Assembly: GCF_031157275.1 (NCBI RefSeq)
Contig: NZ_JAVIFW010000033.1
Location: forward strand, 1-64,000
DNA from: Streptomyces sp. LHD-70
Lineage (GTDB): Bacteria; Actinomycetota; Actinomycetes; Streptomycetales; Streptomycetaceae
Length of the DNA: 64,000 nucleotides
Reading direction: 5' to 3'
Made by a program: the position numbers and the translations under genes. Numbering within the stretch: position 1 is the stretch's first letter; each line of letters starts with the position of its first letter. The notes under the pieces are model-generated. The model was not told where the DNA came from, searched no databases, and saw only the letters and a list, made by a program, of their open reading frames with translations. Below, piece by piece: positions 24,578-33,736 of the stretch.

Positions 24578-26443
24578 ATGTCAGACATTTCGAATGGTCC
24601 GGTGGCTCCTCCTCCGCCCGCCATCCGCACCACGTCCACCTCCGCCTCCGCGTCCAACTCCACCTCCAACTCCACCTCCAACTCCACCTCCCGCCCCGGC
24701 TCGCGGCTCAAGCGGACTCTCTTCGGCTACGGTGCGGCCGCTGTGGGGCTCGTCCTGTGCGTGCCCGCCGCCTCCGCAACCGCCGCCGGGTCCGAACGGG
24801 CCGCTCCGGGCGAGGAAGTACCCGTCCAACTGCTCGCGTTGAACGACCTGCACGGCAATCTGGACCCCGTCGAGGGCCCGGCCGGGCGCGTACAGCGTGG
24901 CGATGGGGCCGGAGTCCAGGCAGGTGGGCTGCCGCAACTGGCCACGCTGATGGACACGGTCCGCGATGGCCGACCGAACTCCCTCGTCGTGGGGGCCGGG
25001 GACATGATCGGTGGCAGCCCGCTGGTGTCCGCGTACTACCACGACGAACCGACCGTGCACGCCCTGGAGCAACTCGGGCTCGACGTCAGCTCCGTCGGCA
25101 ACCATGAGTTCGACGAAGGACCTGAAGAACTGAAGCGCATGGACGGCGGAGGCTGTCACCCCACCGACGGCTGCGCGCCCGGGGGCGCCTACGACGGTGC
25201 GGACTTCCCGTATCTCGCCGCCAACGTGACCCGCAAGGGCAGCACCGATCCGCTGTTGCGGCCGTACACGGTCAATACCCTGCCCGGCGGGCAGAAGATC
25301 GGGTTCATCGGCCTGGTCACCAGGACCGCACCCGAGGCGATCAACGCCTCCTCGGTCCGCGACGTGGAGTTCCACGACGAGCGCGCCGTCATCCAGCGCT
25401 ATTCGAAGGAGCTGAAGCAGCAGGGGGTCGAGGCCCAGGTCCTGCTGATCCACGAGGGCGAGACCACCAACGGAGTGGCCGGACGCGGCTGCGACACCGA
25501 CGGGCCCGGCGCCCGGCTGCGCGGCCGGATCAAGGACATCGCCGAGCAGACGCCCAGCGCGGTGGACCTCATCGTCAGCGGCCACTCGCACGACTCGTAC
25601 GAGTGCACCGTCACCGACCCCGCCGGGCGGCCCCGGATGGTGACGCAGGCCGATTCCTTCGGCCGCTCGTTCACCGATCTGCGCTTCAGCCTGGACGGCG
25701 AGGGCGAGGTCATCCGCGAGTCGGTGCGCGCGACCAATCACGTCGTGCCCGTCACCACCCCGAAGCAGCCCGCGATGACCGAGCTCGTCGAGACCTGGCG
25801 CGACCGCTCAGCGGCTGCCGCCAACCGAATCGTCGGGCACATCTCCGCCGACATCCCGGGCCGCGGTTCCACGAAGGAGGAGAAGCCTCTCGGCAGTCTG
25901 ATCGCCGACGCGCAGACGGAGGCCACCCGAGGACACGGCGCCGACCTGGCCCTCCTCAACCCCGGTGGCCTGCGCGCCGACCTCGTGCACAAGGGCGACG
26001 GAGCCGTCACCTACGCCGACGCCTACCGCACCCAGCCGTTCGGGACCCGCATGTGGACGATGACGCTCACCGGTGAGCAGCTGATCGACGTCCTGCAGGA
26101 ACAGTTCAGCGGCGCCAACGCCCAGGCCCCGCGCTTCCTGCAGCTGTCGTCGGCACTCAGCTACTCCGTGGACATGTCCCGCACCGGCGCCGACCGGCTC
26201 CTGGTCGACACGGTCGAGGTGAAGGGCAAGCGCGTACAGCCCACCGACTCCTACCGCGTGACCGCGAACGAGTTCCTCGCCGACGGCGGCAACGGCTTCA
26301 CGACCTTCACGAAGGGCACGGACCGCGAAGGCGGCGACATCACGGACCTGGACGCACTGGTCGACTACCTCGGCCACCACTCCACCGCCGACGCACCCCT
26401 TGCACCGCCGGCTCCCGGACGGATCACTTTCACAGGCAGGTAG
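24578..26443 (+). CDS. Secreted bifunctional metallophosphatase/5'-nucleotidase (UshA/YfkN-like)
   Basis: 621 residues. A Pro/Ser/Thr/Asn-rich lead (a (NSTS)n tract from repeats CTCCAACTCCAC at about 24650-24690) is followed by a hydrophobic signal segment (about 48-70). The metallophosphoesterase domain has LLALNDLHGNLDP, SVGNHEFDEG and DLIVSGHSHDSYEC, and the 5'-nucleotidase C-terminal domain has LALLNPGGLRADL and TANEFLADGGNGF. It dephosphorylates extracellular nucleotides or 2',3'-cyclic nucleotides for phosphate or purine salvage. The long polar lead before the signal segment is unusual, and a start closer to LKRTLFG cannot be excluded. Confidence 0.9.
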   Translation: MSDISNGPVAPPPPAIRTTSTSASASNSTSNSTSNSTSRPGSRLKRTLFGYGAAAVGLVLCVPAASATAAGSERAAPGEEVPVQLLALNDLHGNLDPVEGPAGRVQRGDGAGVQAGGLPQLATLMDTVRDGRPNSLVVGAGDMIGGSPLVSAYYHDEPTVHALEQLGLDVSSVGNHEFDEGPEELKRMDGGGCHPTDGCAPGGAYDGADFPYLAANVTRKGSTDPLLRPYTVNTLPGGQKIGFIGLVTRTAPEAINASSVRDVEFHDERAVIQRYSKELKQQGVEAQVLLIHEGETTNGVAGRGCDTDGPGARLRGRIKDIAEQTPSAVDLIVSGHSHDSYECTVTDPAGRPRMVTQADSFGRSFTDLRFSLDGEGEVIRESVRATNHVVPVTTPKQPAMTELVETWRDRSAAAANRIVGHISADIPGRGSTKEEKPLGSLIADAQTEATRGHGADLALLNPGGLRADLVHKGDGAVTYADAYRTQPFGTRMWTMTLTGEQLIDVLQEQFSGANAQAPRFLQLSSALSYSVDMSRTGADRLLVDTVEVKGKRVQPTDSYRVTANEFLADGGNGFTTFTKGTDREGGDITDLDALVDYLGHHSTADAPLAPPAPGRITFTGR

Positions 26444-26497
26444 ACGGCCGGCCGTACGCACCGGCTTCGGCTACGACCGTGCGCCTGCAACTGCGCG

Positions 26498-26529
26498 CCG
26501 GGGCCCGCCCTTGAGGGGGCGGGCCCCGG
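26498..26529. terminator. Bidirectional terminator
   Basis: Perfect 13-bp stem (CCGGGGCCCGCCC with its complement) with a 6-base loop, between the convergent nucleotidase and lectin genes. Confidence 0.75.
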
Positions 26530-26555
26530 TGCGCTGTCGTGGCAGGAGGGCAGTC

Positions 26556-27098
26556 CTAGTGGTGCGTCACCCACCGCTCCGAACGGCTCTTGTCGCAGTG
26601 CCAGATCTCGGTGGGCGTGCCCGGAGTGGTGCGGTGGCTCCGGGTGTTGAGGCACAGACTGGAGTTCGCGTTGTACAACGTGCCGTCGTCCCGGTACTCC
26701 CACTGCATGGCTTCGTCGCCGGTGCACTTCCAGATCTCGGTACGGGCACCTTCGTGCGTGCTGTTGTTCTCCACGCTGAGGCACATCGCGGTGGCCGTGT
26801 TGTAGACGGTGCCGTCCTCGCGGATGACCCATTGCTGGGAAGCCTTGCTGTCGCACTCCCAGATCTCCGTGGGCGTGCCCGGCGAGTCACCGCCGCCCTT
26901 GACATTCAGGCACAGCCCCGAGTGCGGGTTGAGCAGGTGCGCAGGGGAGGGGGCCTCCGAGGCCGTGGACGTGGCCGAACCCGCGGCCAGCGAGAACGTC
27001 GCCGCCAGGACGGCCAGCAGCGCGACGGTAGCGCCCCGGCGTGGCGCGGACCTGTCCTGGGCGAATGCGTGGCGGGTCGTGGCGAGACGACGTCGCAT
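26556..27098 (-). CDS. Secreted ricin-B-type lectin (beta-trefoil) protein
   Basis: 180 residues. Basic N-terminus and signal peptide (about 1-48), then a beta-trefoil with three repeats, each ending in a (Q/E)xW-type motif (ASQQWVI, AMQWEY, SERWVT) and beginning with LCLNVK, MCLSVE or LCLNTR. The (Q/E)IW(E/K/H)C box recurs three times. No catalytic domain is attached, so it is a free carbohydrate-binding protein or possibly an inhibitor or adhesin. The ATG at 27098 has GGAG 10 bases upstream. Confidence 0.87.
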   Translation of the reverse strand: MRRRLATTRHAFAQDRSAPRRGATVALLAVLAATFSLAAGSATSTASEAPSPAHLLNPHSGLCLNVKGGGDSPGTPTEIWECDSKASQQWVIREDGTVYNTATAMCLSVENNSTHEGARTEIWKCTGDEAMQWEYRDDGTLYNANSSLCLNTRSHRTTPGTPTEIWHCDKSRSERWVTHH

Positions 27099-27543
27099 GG
27101 GGTGCTCCGTTCTGGTCGGTGACGAGTGGTACCGGCGTAACGGCCGGGCGGTACGGATGAGGTGACGGCACATCAGGGGGATTGACTTGCCGCTGCCTTC
27201 TGCCGGTGGACGCCCGGCCGTTGCGGGGCCGACTTCGGCTCGTGAACCGGGTCACAAGCCGGATCGTGCATCGGGTCGGCCAGTGGGGAACCCACCGGCG
27301 CGTGATCCGACGCCATATTTATGCATGCCACGAACCGCTCAACGCCCGGAAACCGCCGACGTCACGCGACTGGCCGAGAGGGGTAACGGTTCTGCTCGAC
27401 CAGGTCGTCGGCGGCGAAACGATCATGCGGGTACACGTGGCCGCGCCCCGTGACTCCGTGGTCCGCGATGGGGAGGGGCGCACTGGAACGACGATCTGCC
27501 CAGGGCCCGCGCGAAGGGGCAGCGCGAAGCGCAACCCCCTCCG

Positions 27544-27789
27544 CTACCAACGGAGTTGGGTGCGCCGAGCGACCCTGGTGGCAGGTCCATCGGCGTTCCT
27601 CGCGACCCTGTCCGCGGCCGCCCACGCCGACGGGACCGACCGCAACTCGCACCATGCGTCATCCGGGGTCTCGTCAGCACGGGACAAGTCGACGGCTCGC
27701 TCGAAGATGTCCTCGAGCGTCCGTCGCAGAGTCACGCCGTCAGCGACCGACGTCTCCTTCCTCCTCGCAGAGAATTCAGGAGCATGCAT
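27544..27789 (-). CDS. Hypothetical 81-residue frame in a decayed region
   Basis: The frame has coding-like composition in its C-terminal two thirds (VTLRRTLEDIFERAVDLSRA, DETPDDAWCELRSVPSAW). The ATG at 27789 lies in an AT-rich spot (ATATATGCATGC), and a purine-rich AGGAGGAAGGAG occurs inside the frame, 18 bases before an in-frame GTG. I do not recognise it. It may be a remnant, since neighbouring frames are broken and a truncated insertion sequence lies 300 bases away. Confidence 0.3.
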   Translation of the reverse strand: MHAPEFSARRKETSVADGVTLRRTLEDIFERAVDLSRADETPDDAWCELRSVPSAWAAADRVARNADGPATRVARRTQLRW

Positions 27790-27889
27790 ATATATGCCGA
27801 ACTCTGGTGGGGACAGCCCTGTGAGGTTGGAGGGTGCCACTCCGGGGGGGAGGAGGAGGTGGTCAGGCCCCAACCGGGCGGGCGGCGGC

Positions 27890-28034
27890 GATTCTGACCG
27901 TCCTGCCGCAGCGTCAGTTCGGCGACCGGGTCCCGGCCGGTGGCGAGCAGAGCGTGCGCGCGGGCGGCCGCGTCGGTGGTCAGTTGGTCCAGCGCGAACG
28001 GGTCGGGGCCGCCCGGCGCCGCCGGGTACGTCAC
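27890..28034 (-). pseudogene. N-terminal remnant of an unknown gene
   Basis: A GTG at 28034 is preceded by AAGGA at good spacing and opens a frame reading PFALDQLTTDAAARAHALLA and TGRDPVAELTLRQDG. After about 47 residues the composition becomes frame-shadow (Pro/Ser/Arg). This looks like the 5' end of a gene whose remainder was lost or frameshifted. The family is not recognised. Confidence 0.35.
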
Positions 28035-28125
28035 CGCCTGTCCTTGCCGAACCGCTCAGTCGCCTCAAGGATCGCGTCCTGCATCGCGGGACTTGCCCGT
28101 ACGGCCCGAGTCGTCGATCACCCTC

Positions 28126-28425
28126 AGGAGTGGTGTGCGGCCTGCTGGAGCGGTCTTGCAGGCCCGGGTCTCCCTCCGCCCGCCACCGGCGCATCCACTT
28201 GTGGGCAGTTGCCCGTGAGATCCCCATCTCGGCGGCCACATGAGCAACCGTACGGCCGGAACAGACCCGCTCGGCAAGGAGCCGTCTCCCGAAGACGGTC
28301 AGCCGGGCATTACGGTGGGACACGAAGACCTCCGTGCGGTGCAGTCCTAGACAGCTCCACCGCACCGGAGGTCTTCGCCATGATCAAGACCCACGAGTGT
28401 CAACAACGCTCGTGCTCAATACACC
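28126..28425 (-). mobile_element. Truncated IS481-family element (transposase N-terminus plus one end)
   Basis: From a GTG at 28323 the minus strand encodes HRNARLTVFGRRLLAERV, then TVAHVAAEMGISRATAHKWM and GLQDRSSRPHTTP, the helix-turn-helix N-terminus of IS481 transposases. The frame leaves the family at about 28126, so the catalytic DDE part is absent. Outward of the start, TGTCAACAACGCTCGTGCTC (28398-28417) looks like the terminal inverted repeat region of such an element. The other end is missing, so it is an immobile fragment. Confidence 0.75.
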
Positions 28426-28473
28426 TAGTGCGCGCAATCACGTGTGCCACGGCCGGAGAGAAAGGTGACCGAT

Positions 28474-29094
28474 ATGCCGGAGACGGCCGGGGCTCTGGAC
28501 CCTGCGGAGGAACTCGCCGCGTGGCTGATGGAGTTCAGCGATCTGGGATTCTGCCTGACCCTGACCAGGGACCGGATAACCGAGGATGTGATCCGGGCCT
28601 ACGGGATCGACCCGGCACAGGCCAGACTGCTGCCCCTGGACGACTTCCTGGAGGTCGACCCCGGCGGCACCGGCGCCGACGAGGGCACGGTCATCAGGTT
28701 CGGGCACAGCGGCGTCACCGCCTTCTCACTCGAATACATCGGCACGACGGGCGGCCAGAACCCGGTGCTCGCCCACCTGTGCTCCCACACCGAGACCATC
28801 GCGCTCACAGCAACCGCTGACGGCATGACCTCCGTCAAACATGCCCGCGACGGCGTCCCGCTCAGCAGCTTCGAGCCGGACGCCCCCCAGGAAACCCGGA
28901 GCGGCCCGGGACCGCACACCTTCGCGGAACTCCTGCAGCGCGTCATCGCCGAGCGAGCTACAGACGACGAGGCCGACCGGAGAACAGACCTACAGGACGC
29001 CTTGCGCCTGGTGCACGACCAGTACGGCGACCTCCCCGACCCAGCCACGCTCAGCGGGCCCTTGCTCACGGCCTATCTACCGGACGCCCCGTAG
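28474..29094 (+). CDS. DUF6461-like hypothetical protein
   Basis: 206 residues, acidic, with no signal or membrane segment. The N-terminus (AAWLMEFSDLGFCLTLTRDRITEDVIRAYG) followed by a central beta-rich segment (VIRFGHSGVTAFSLEYIGTTGG) resembles actinobacterial DUF6461 proteins, which have no known activity. The ATG at 28474 has AAAGGTGA 5 bases upstream. It sits between the IS481 fragment and an intergenic gap, and may have been carried in with the mobile DNA. Confidence 0.6.
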   Translation: MPETAGALDPAEELAAWLMEFSDLGFCLTLTRDRITEDVIRAYGIDPAQARLLPLDDFLEVDPGGTGADEGTVIRFGHSGVTAFSLEYIGTTGGQNPVLAHLCSHTETIALTATADGMTSVKHARDGVPLSSFEPDAPQETRSGPGPHTFAELLQRVIAERATDDEADRRTDLQDALRLVHDQYGDLPDPATLSGPLLTAYLPDAP

Positions 29095-29695
29095 CCACGC
29101 GAGTCGGGGCACCGGCTCTTGCTTTGGAGGCTCGGGACGGAACGCGCATCGTCGACGTGATCCTGTCGGCCGCGTTCGGGGGAACTGCCCGGTGCATCCA
29201 TCGCAGGGTCTCGCGCCCGCACGAGCGCCGTCCTCCGCGCCGACATCGTCGGCGGTGTCGGGCACTTGGACGGAGTGCACGAGCAGGCAGGCCGCGTCGT
29301 AGCCAACTGGCGCTCGGGCCGCCAGGAGCCGCGCAGCGAACCGCGCGGCGTCAGCCGTACGTCGCGCCGCCGGGCTCGGGGGAGACGAACCGGATGCACA
29401 GGGGTAGAGGTGGGGACGTTCCGGAATTCCAGCGAGCTGAGGAACACTCGCTCCTCCAGGCGCTGTTGCTCCGGCCGGAAGCCTCCGGGATCGGCTTTGC
29501 GCCGGTGCCCAGGCGCGTCGTGCCGCGGGTGCTCTCCAGGTGGATCCTGCGGTCGGCATGCCAGCCGTGGGTGTCGTTCCAGGAGCAGGGGCCGGCTGTG
29601 CTGTCGTCCGGAAGCCCGCAAAGTGGTGAACCGCGGGCGCCGTTCTGTCGTACACCCCCCGTGGTAAGCCGATGACAGCGGAGCGGAAGTGGGTC
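29095..29695. other. Intergenic, about 600 bases, no convincing gene
   Basis: Long overlapping frames exist on both strands, but all have biased Arg/Pro/Ser composition. One minus-strand stretch (AARLLAARAPVGYDAACLLV) is more protein-like and could be a remnant. No terminator or promoter is identified with confidence. Confidence 0.4.
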
Positions 29696-30205
29696 ATGAC
29701 GGCGGATGAACAGCTGCTGCGCGCGCTCTACGACGAGCATGCGGGCGTCCTGCACGCCTTCGTGCTGCGCTATGTGTCCGACCGACAGCGCGCGGAGGAC
29801 GTGGTGCAGGAGACGCTGCTGCGGGCCTGGCGGAATCTGGACGCCATCGACCCGAACCAGGGCAATCCGCGCTCCTATCTGTTCTCGGTCGCGCGCAACG
29901 TCCTGACCGACCAGTGGCGCGCCGAGCAGCGCAGGCCGCGCCTGGTCCAGAACGACGAGGCGATTCAGTCCGCGGCGGCCGCCGACGACCTGGAGCGGAT
30001 GCTCGACGGCTGGCTGGTGACCGAGGCGCTGGCCCGGCTCTCGCCCGAGCACCGTGCGACGATCGTCGAGCTGTACTACGGGGGACGCAGCATCGCCGAG
30101 GCCGCCGCGAAGCTCGGGATTCCCGCCGGGACCGTGAAGTCCCGCGCGTACTACGCCGTCCGGTCGCTGCGGACGGTGCTGGAGGAAATGGGAGTGGTGC
30201 GGTGA
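29696..30205 (+). CDS. ECF RNA polymerase sigma factor (SigK/SigL-like)
   Basis: 169 residues. Region 2 is LYDEHAGVLHAFVLRYVSDRQRAEDVVQETLLRAWRN and region 4 is LSPEHRATIVELYYGGRSIAEAAAKLGIPAGTVKSRAYYAVRSL. It has no C-terminal extension. The ATG at 29696 has GGAAGTGG about 6 bases upstream; an in-frame ATG at 29672 is an alternative. The stop overlaps the GTG of an anti-sigma gene (GTGA), so the two are translationally coupled. The targets may include the secreted proteins that follow. Confidence 0.9.
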   Translation: MTADEQLLRALYDEHAGVLHAFVLRYVSDRQRAEDVVQETLLRAWRNLDAIDPNQGNPRSYLFSVARNVLTDQWRAEQRRPRLVQNDEAIQSAAAADDLERMLDGWLVTEALARLSPEHRATIVELYYGGRSIAEAAAKLGIPAGTVKSRAYYAVRSLRTVLEEMGVVR

Positions 30206-30897
30206 AGGAGCAGAGCCGGCGGCAGCACGAGGAGCTGCGCACGCTGCTCGGGGCCTATGTGCTCGGCGGCCTGGGCGCGGGGGACCGGGAGCGCCTCGAA
30301 TCCCATCTGGCGCGGTGCGACTCCTGCCGGGAGGAGCTGTCCGCGTACGCCGTCCTGCCCGGCCTGCTCCATCAGGCGGGGCCACCGCCGGGGGACGTTC
30401 CGCCGCCGGAGTCCACGTGGGAGGGGCTGGTCGCCACGGCCCGCGCCGAGCGGTCCGACGGCCGTCGCGGCCGCTGGGGCCGGCGACCGCGCCTGGCCTT
30501 GGCGGCCGCGGCGGCGGCAGCGGGCCTGGTCATCGGCGGCGGGACTGTCGGCGTCGTCGGCCTCAACGGCGACCACCGCGCCGCGCCCGCCGGGCCGGGA
30601 CCGGACGGCGAGCCGCTGACCGCCCTCGCGGGCAGCCCCGCGAGCGGTCACGGGAGCCTGGAGGCCCGGGCCTGGGGCACCGAAGTCGCCCTGCACGTCG
30701 AGGACTTGCCGGCCGGCGAGCACTTCGTCGCCTGGGTGGTCGACCGGGAGGGGCGCCGGGAGCAGGCCGCCGTCTGGACGTCCACGCCGAACGGCAGCGC
30801 CCGGCTGCGCGGCGCCTCCTCGATCCCGCGCGACCGGGTCGCGACCCTGCGCGTGGCTACCCGCGACGGCAAGCCCTTGCTGGAGATGCGGCCCTGA
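30202..30897 (+). CDS. Zinc-binding anti-sigma factor
   Basis: 231 residues. The ZAS motif H35-xxx-C39-xx-C42 in ESHLARCDSCREEL lies in the cytoplasmic N-terminal domain, with one transmembrane helix at about 95-117 and an extracytoplasmic RskA-like beta domain (ALHVEDLPAGEHFVAWVVD). It should hold the preceding sigma factor at the membrane until an external signal arrives. The GTG start at 30202 overlaps the sigma stop. Confidence 0.9.
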   Translation: MKEQSRRQHEELRTLLGAYVLGGLGAGDRERLESHLARCDSCREELSAYAVLPGLLHQAGPPPGDVPPPESTWEGLVATARAERSDGRRGRWGRRPRLALAAAAAAAGLVIGGGTVGVVGLNGDHRAAPAGPGPDGEPLTALAGSPASGHGSLEARAWGTEVALHVEDLPAGEHFVAWVVDREGRREQAAVWTSTPNGSARLRGASSIPRDRVATLRVATRDGKPLLEMRP

Positions 30898-31324
30898 ACG
30901 TCGGCCCGAAGTGGGGACGGGCCGTGCTTGGTTGGCGTGCGCATCCGCGTGCGCGTGCGCATGCGGATAACGGGTGCGGGTGCGGCGTGCGGGCGGTCCG
31001 TGGCCTGGACTTGAGTCCGTGGGCTGGCGCGGGGCGCGGGGCGCGGGGTTCGGGTGGGCCCCGGCCTGGACTCGGAATCCCCATGGTGCGCACCCGCCTC
31101 ACGGAGCCCTGACGACCGGCGCCCGGGTCGTGAACCGGGACGACCCGTGCCTCGACCCCGGAGCCCGGACGGCTCTCGCCTCAACCCCGGGATCTGCATG
31201 CCGCCCCCTCGGTTCAGATCTCGGAATCCGGAACGAAGCGGCTCGAATCCACTCCCTCCTCCGGTGAACCGGACGGCGGCTCCCGGCGTACACGCCCCGG
31301 AACCGGTCATCGGAGGAGGTCGAA
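30898..31324. other. Intergenic, 427 bases, low-complexity GCG-rich
   Basis: Contains a purine/pyrimidine-alternating stretch built from TGCGCATCCGCGTGCGCG-like steps at about 30938-30970, which could adopt unusual helix forms. No gene is supported. The promoter of the propeller gene should lie in its right half. Confidence 0.4.
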
Positions 31325-32842
31325 GTGGGAACGAGAAAGTTCCGCAGGAACGTGGTCGCGGCATCCGCGGCTGCGGCGGTCGTGGCCGCGGGAGGGGTCG
31401 GGGTGGCGTCGGTGGACCGCGGCGGTGCGACGGCGCCGCGGTCGCCCGACACGGCCCCGGCGGCAGGACGGACGAACGCCCCGGTCCAGGCGCCGGCGCT
31501 GCCGGGCGCCCAGGCGATTTCCTCGTCCGACCGGGTCTATACGGCGGACCAGACCTCCAACACCGTCACCGTCATCGACCCCTCGAAGGACCGTGTCCTG
31601 GGCACCCTCGCCCTGGGCTCGCAACGGCTCGACGGCGTCCTGGGCGCGCAGTACCTGAAGGAGGTCGGCGTCCACGGGCTCGGCTTCTCCCGCGACGGAC
31701 GCCACCTCGGCGTGGTCAGCGTCACCACCAACTCGGCGGTCGTCATCGACACGGCGACCAACGAGATCGTGTCCAAGACGTACGTCGGACGGGCCGCCCA
31801 CGAGGGCTTCTTCAGCGCGGACGGCAGCGAGTTCTGGGTCGCCGAGCGCGGGCAGGACACCGTATCCGTGGTCGACGTGCGGCACGGCGGCGTCAAGAAG
31901 CGGATCCGTACCGGGCAGGGCCCGAGCAAGGTGCTGTTCAGCCCGGACGGCAAGCGGGCCTACGTCAACCACATCGGGACCGCCGAGGTCACCGTCGTGG
32001 ACACCGCGCAGAAGAAGGTCGTACAGCGCATCCGCGGCATCGCCGACGTGTTCTCCCCGGACGCCGCGCTCTCCCCGGACGGACGGGAGTTGTGGGTCGG
32101 CCAGAAGAAGGCCGGCAAGGTGACCGTCGTCGACGTGCGCGCCGGACGCGTCCTGACGGTGCTCGACACCGGGCCGGAGACCAACCACATCAACTTCGTC
32201 ACCACGGCCGACACCGCCTACGCGTACGTGACCGTCGGCGGCCGGGACGAGACGCTGGTCTACGAACGCCGCGGCGCGCACCCCGAACGGGTGGACCGCA
32301 TCCGCAACTCCGGCTCCACACCCCACGGCATCTGGCCCAGCCCGGACAACAGCAAGGTCTACGTGGCGCTTGAGCGCGGCGACGGGGTGGACGTCATCGA
32401 CACCCGCACCCGCCGCGTGACCAAGTCCCTCGACGTCGGCCAGGATCCGCAGGCCCTGGTGTACGTGGCGCGGTCGGCGCCCGCCGCGAACTCCGGACTC
32501 GGACGCCAGGGCCTGTCCGCGGCCACCCGCGACGTCCCGGTCGACGCACCGGGGGACGCCGATGTCGAAGTGACCGCACGCCCCGTCGACGGACTCGACC
32601 AACTCCAGCTCTCCGCAAGGAAACTTGAGCCCTCGACCGCGTACACCCTCTACGCCCGCCGAGCGGGGGAGCGCGTCCCGCTGGTCGACTTCACCACCGA
32701 CGCCAAGGGCGCCGCACCCCAGGTGCTGGTCTTCGCCCGCTTCACCGGCGTGTACGACGACCGTCTGGCCGTCGCGCGCGCCACCGGAACGTCCGCCAAC
32801 GCGGGCCACGGGCACCACGGGGCGCACCCGCACGACGACTGA
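31325..32842 (+). CDS. Secreted YVTN-type beta-propeller protein
   Basis: 505 residues. Signal peptide or anchor (VVAASAAAAVVAAGGVGVAS), then at least six beta-propeller blades with YVTN/YncE-type repeats: VTVIDPSKDRVLGTLALG, VVIDTATNEIVSKTYVG, VSVVDVRHGGVKKRIRTG, VTVVDTAQKKVVQRIRG, VTVVDVRAGRVLTVLDTG and VDVIDTRTRRVTKSLDVG. A C-terminal domain of about 110 residues ends in a His-rich tail (GHGHHGAHPHDD) that may bind metal. The GTG has GGAGGAGG 6 bases upstream. It lies downstream of the sigma/anti-sigma pair and next to a second secreted protein gene. Confidence 0.87.
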   Translation: MGTRKFRRNVVAASAAAAVVAAGGVGVASVDRGGATAPRSPDTAPAAGRTNAPVQAPALPGAQAISSSDRVYTADQTSNTVTVIDPSKDRVLGTLALGSQRLDGVLGAQYLKEVGVHGLGFSRDGRHLGVVSVTTNSAVVIDTATNEIVSKTYVGRAAHEGFFSADGSEFWVAERGQDTVSVVDVRHGGVKKRIRTGQGPSKVLFSPDGKRAYVNHIGTAEVTVVDTAQKKVVQRIRGIADVFSPDAALSPDGRELWVGQKKAGKVTVVDVRAGRVLTVLDTGPETNHINFVTTADTAYAYVTVGGRDETLVYERRGAHPERVDRIRNSGSTPHGIWPSPDNSKVYVALERGDGVDVIDTRTRRVTKSLDVGQDPQALVYVARSAPAANSGLGRQGLSAATRDVPVDAPGDADVEVTARPVDGLDQLQLSARKLEPSTAYTLYARRAGERVPLVDFTTDAKGAAPQVLVFARFTGVYDDRLAVARATGTSANAGHGHHGAHPHDD

Positions 32843-32933
32843 TGGCGCCCCGCCCGGAACACCCCCTCAGCCGCATCACCCAGCACATCCCGTACCGCAG
32901 ACCCCGTACCCCATCAGCACACGAGGAGTAGAC

Positions 32934-33656
32934 ATGCGTAACAAGCTGTCCAAGCGCACCCTGTTCACCGCCGCCGCCACTGCCGGGGTGATCGCCGCGG
33001 CCACCGCGGTCGCGTCCGCCGTGGCCGCCCCCGAGTCCGGCTCCGAGTCCGGCTCCGTTGCCCGGCCGAAGGACGACCGGCCCGTCGAGGTCGAGGTGTT
33101 CGCCCCCGCCGGCGGCGACGTCGCCGGAGCCGAGGGCAAGGGCTGGTTCGTGGACCTGGAGGTCTCCTACCCCGGCGGCCCGGACGGGCTGCGCCGGGCC
33201 GGGTTCAGCGGCGCGCAGCTCACCGGCCCGGCCGGGCACAACAACGTGCCGCCCCTGCCCGGCACGTTCTCCCCCGGGCAGGACGACCGTCTTCCCGGCC
33301 TGGTCGTCCTCGGTTCCACGACGATCGACGACCCGGACCGCAAGTTCGCCGGCCCCGGCACCAACCTGGCCGACCTGTTCAACGTGACGGGCATCAGCGA
33401 CCGGACCGCCGACGCGACCAGGCTGTGGGACACCTGGATCGTCGGCGACTCCATCATGGGCAAGGACGTCGACACCGTCCTGACCGTCGCCGTGGTCGAC
33501 GACCTCGACCACAACGGGGTGTACGACGACGCCCCCGACGTCGTGAAGGACCTGAACGGTGACGGGCGCGTCGACGGAAAGGACCTCAAGGCCCTGGGCG
33601 TTGCCTCGGACGTCGAGAAGGTCCACTTCCGTCTGAACGGCGCGCCCGCCGCCTGA
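32934..33656 (+). CDS. Secreted protein with EF-hand/dockerin-like calcium site
   Basis: 240 residues. Signal peptide (about 1-33), then a Ser/Gly linker and a globular domain I do not recognise (WFVDLEVSYPGGPDG, GTFSPGQDDRLPGLVVLG, LWDTWIVGDSIMGKDVDT). Near the C-terminus is a Ca-binding loop DLNGDGRVDGKDL (206-218), preceded by a second acidic loop DDLDHNGVYDDAPD. A good ribosome site (GAGGAG) lies 6 bases upstream. It follows the propeller gene after 91 bases, so the two may be cotranscribed and their products may work together at the cell surface. Confidence 0.8.
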   Translation: MRNKLSKRTLFTAAATAGVIAAATAVASAVAAPESGSESGSVARPKDDRPVEVEVFAPAGGDVAGAEGKGWFVDLEVSYPGGPDGLRRAGFSGAQLTGPAGHNNVPPLPGTFSPGQDDRLPGLVVLGSTTIDDPDRKFAGPGTNLADLFNVTGISDRTADATRLWDTWIVGDSIMGKDVDTVLTVAVVDDLDHNGVYDDAPDVVKDLNGDGRVDGKDLKALGVASDVEKVHFRLNGAPAA

Positions 33657-33672
33657 CCCCGCACGAGCACGA

Positions 33673-33717
33673 GGCCGACCGGCCCCCACCGATGCACAGG
33701 GTGGGGGCCGGTCGGCC
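33673..33717. terminator. Bidirectional terminator
   Basis: Perfect 18-bp GC-rich stem (left arm begins GGCCGACCGGCCCCC) with a 9-base loop, between the convergent EF-hand protein and YeiH-type exporter genes. Confidence 0.8.
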
Positions 33718-33736
33718 GTTCATCCGCGGGGTTCGG

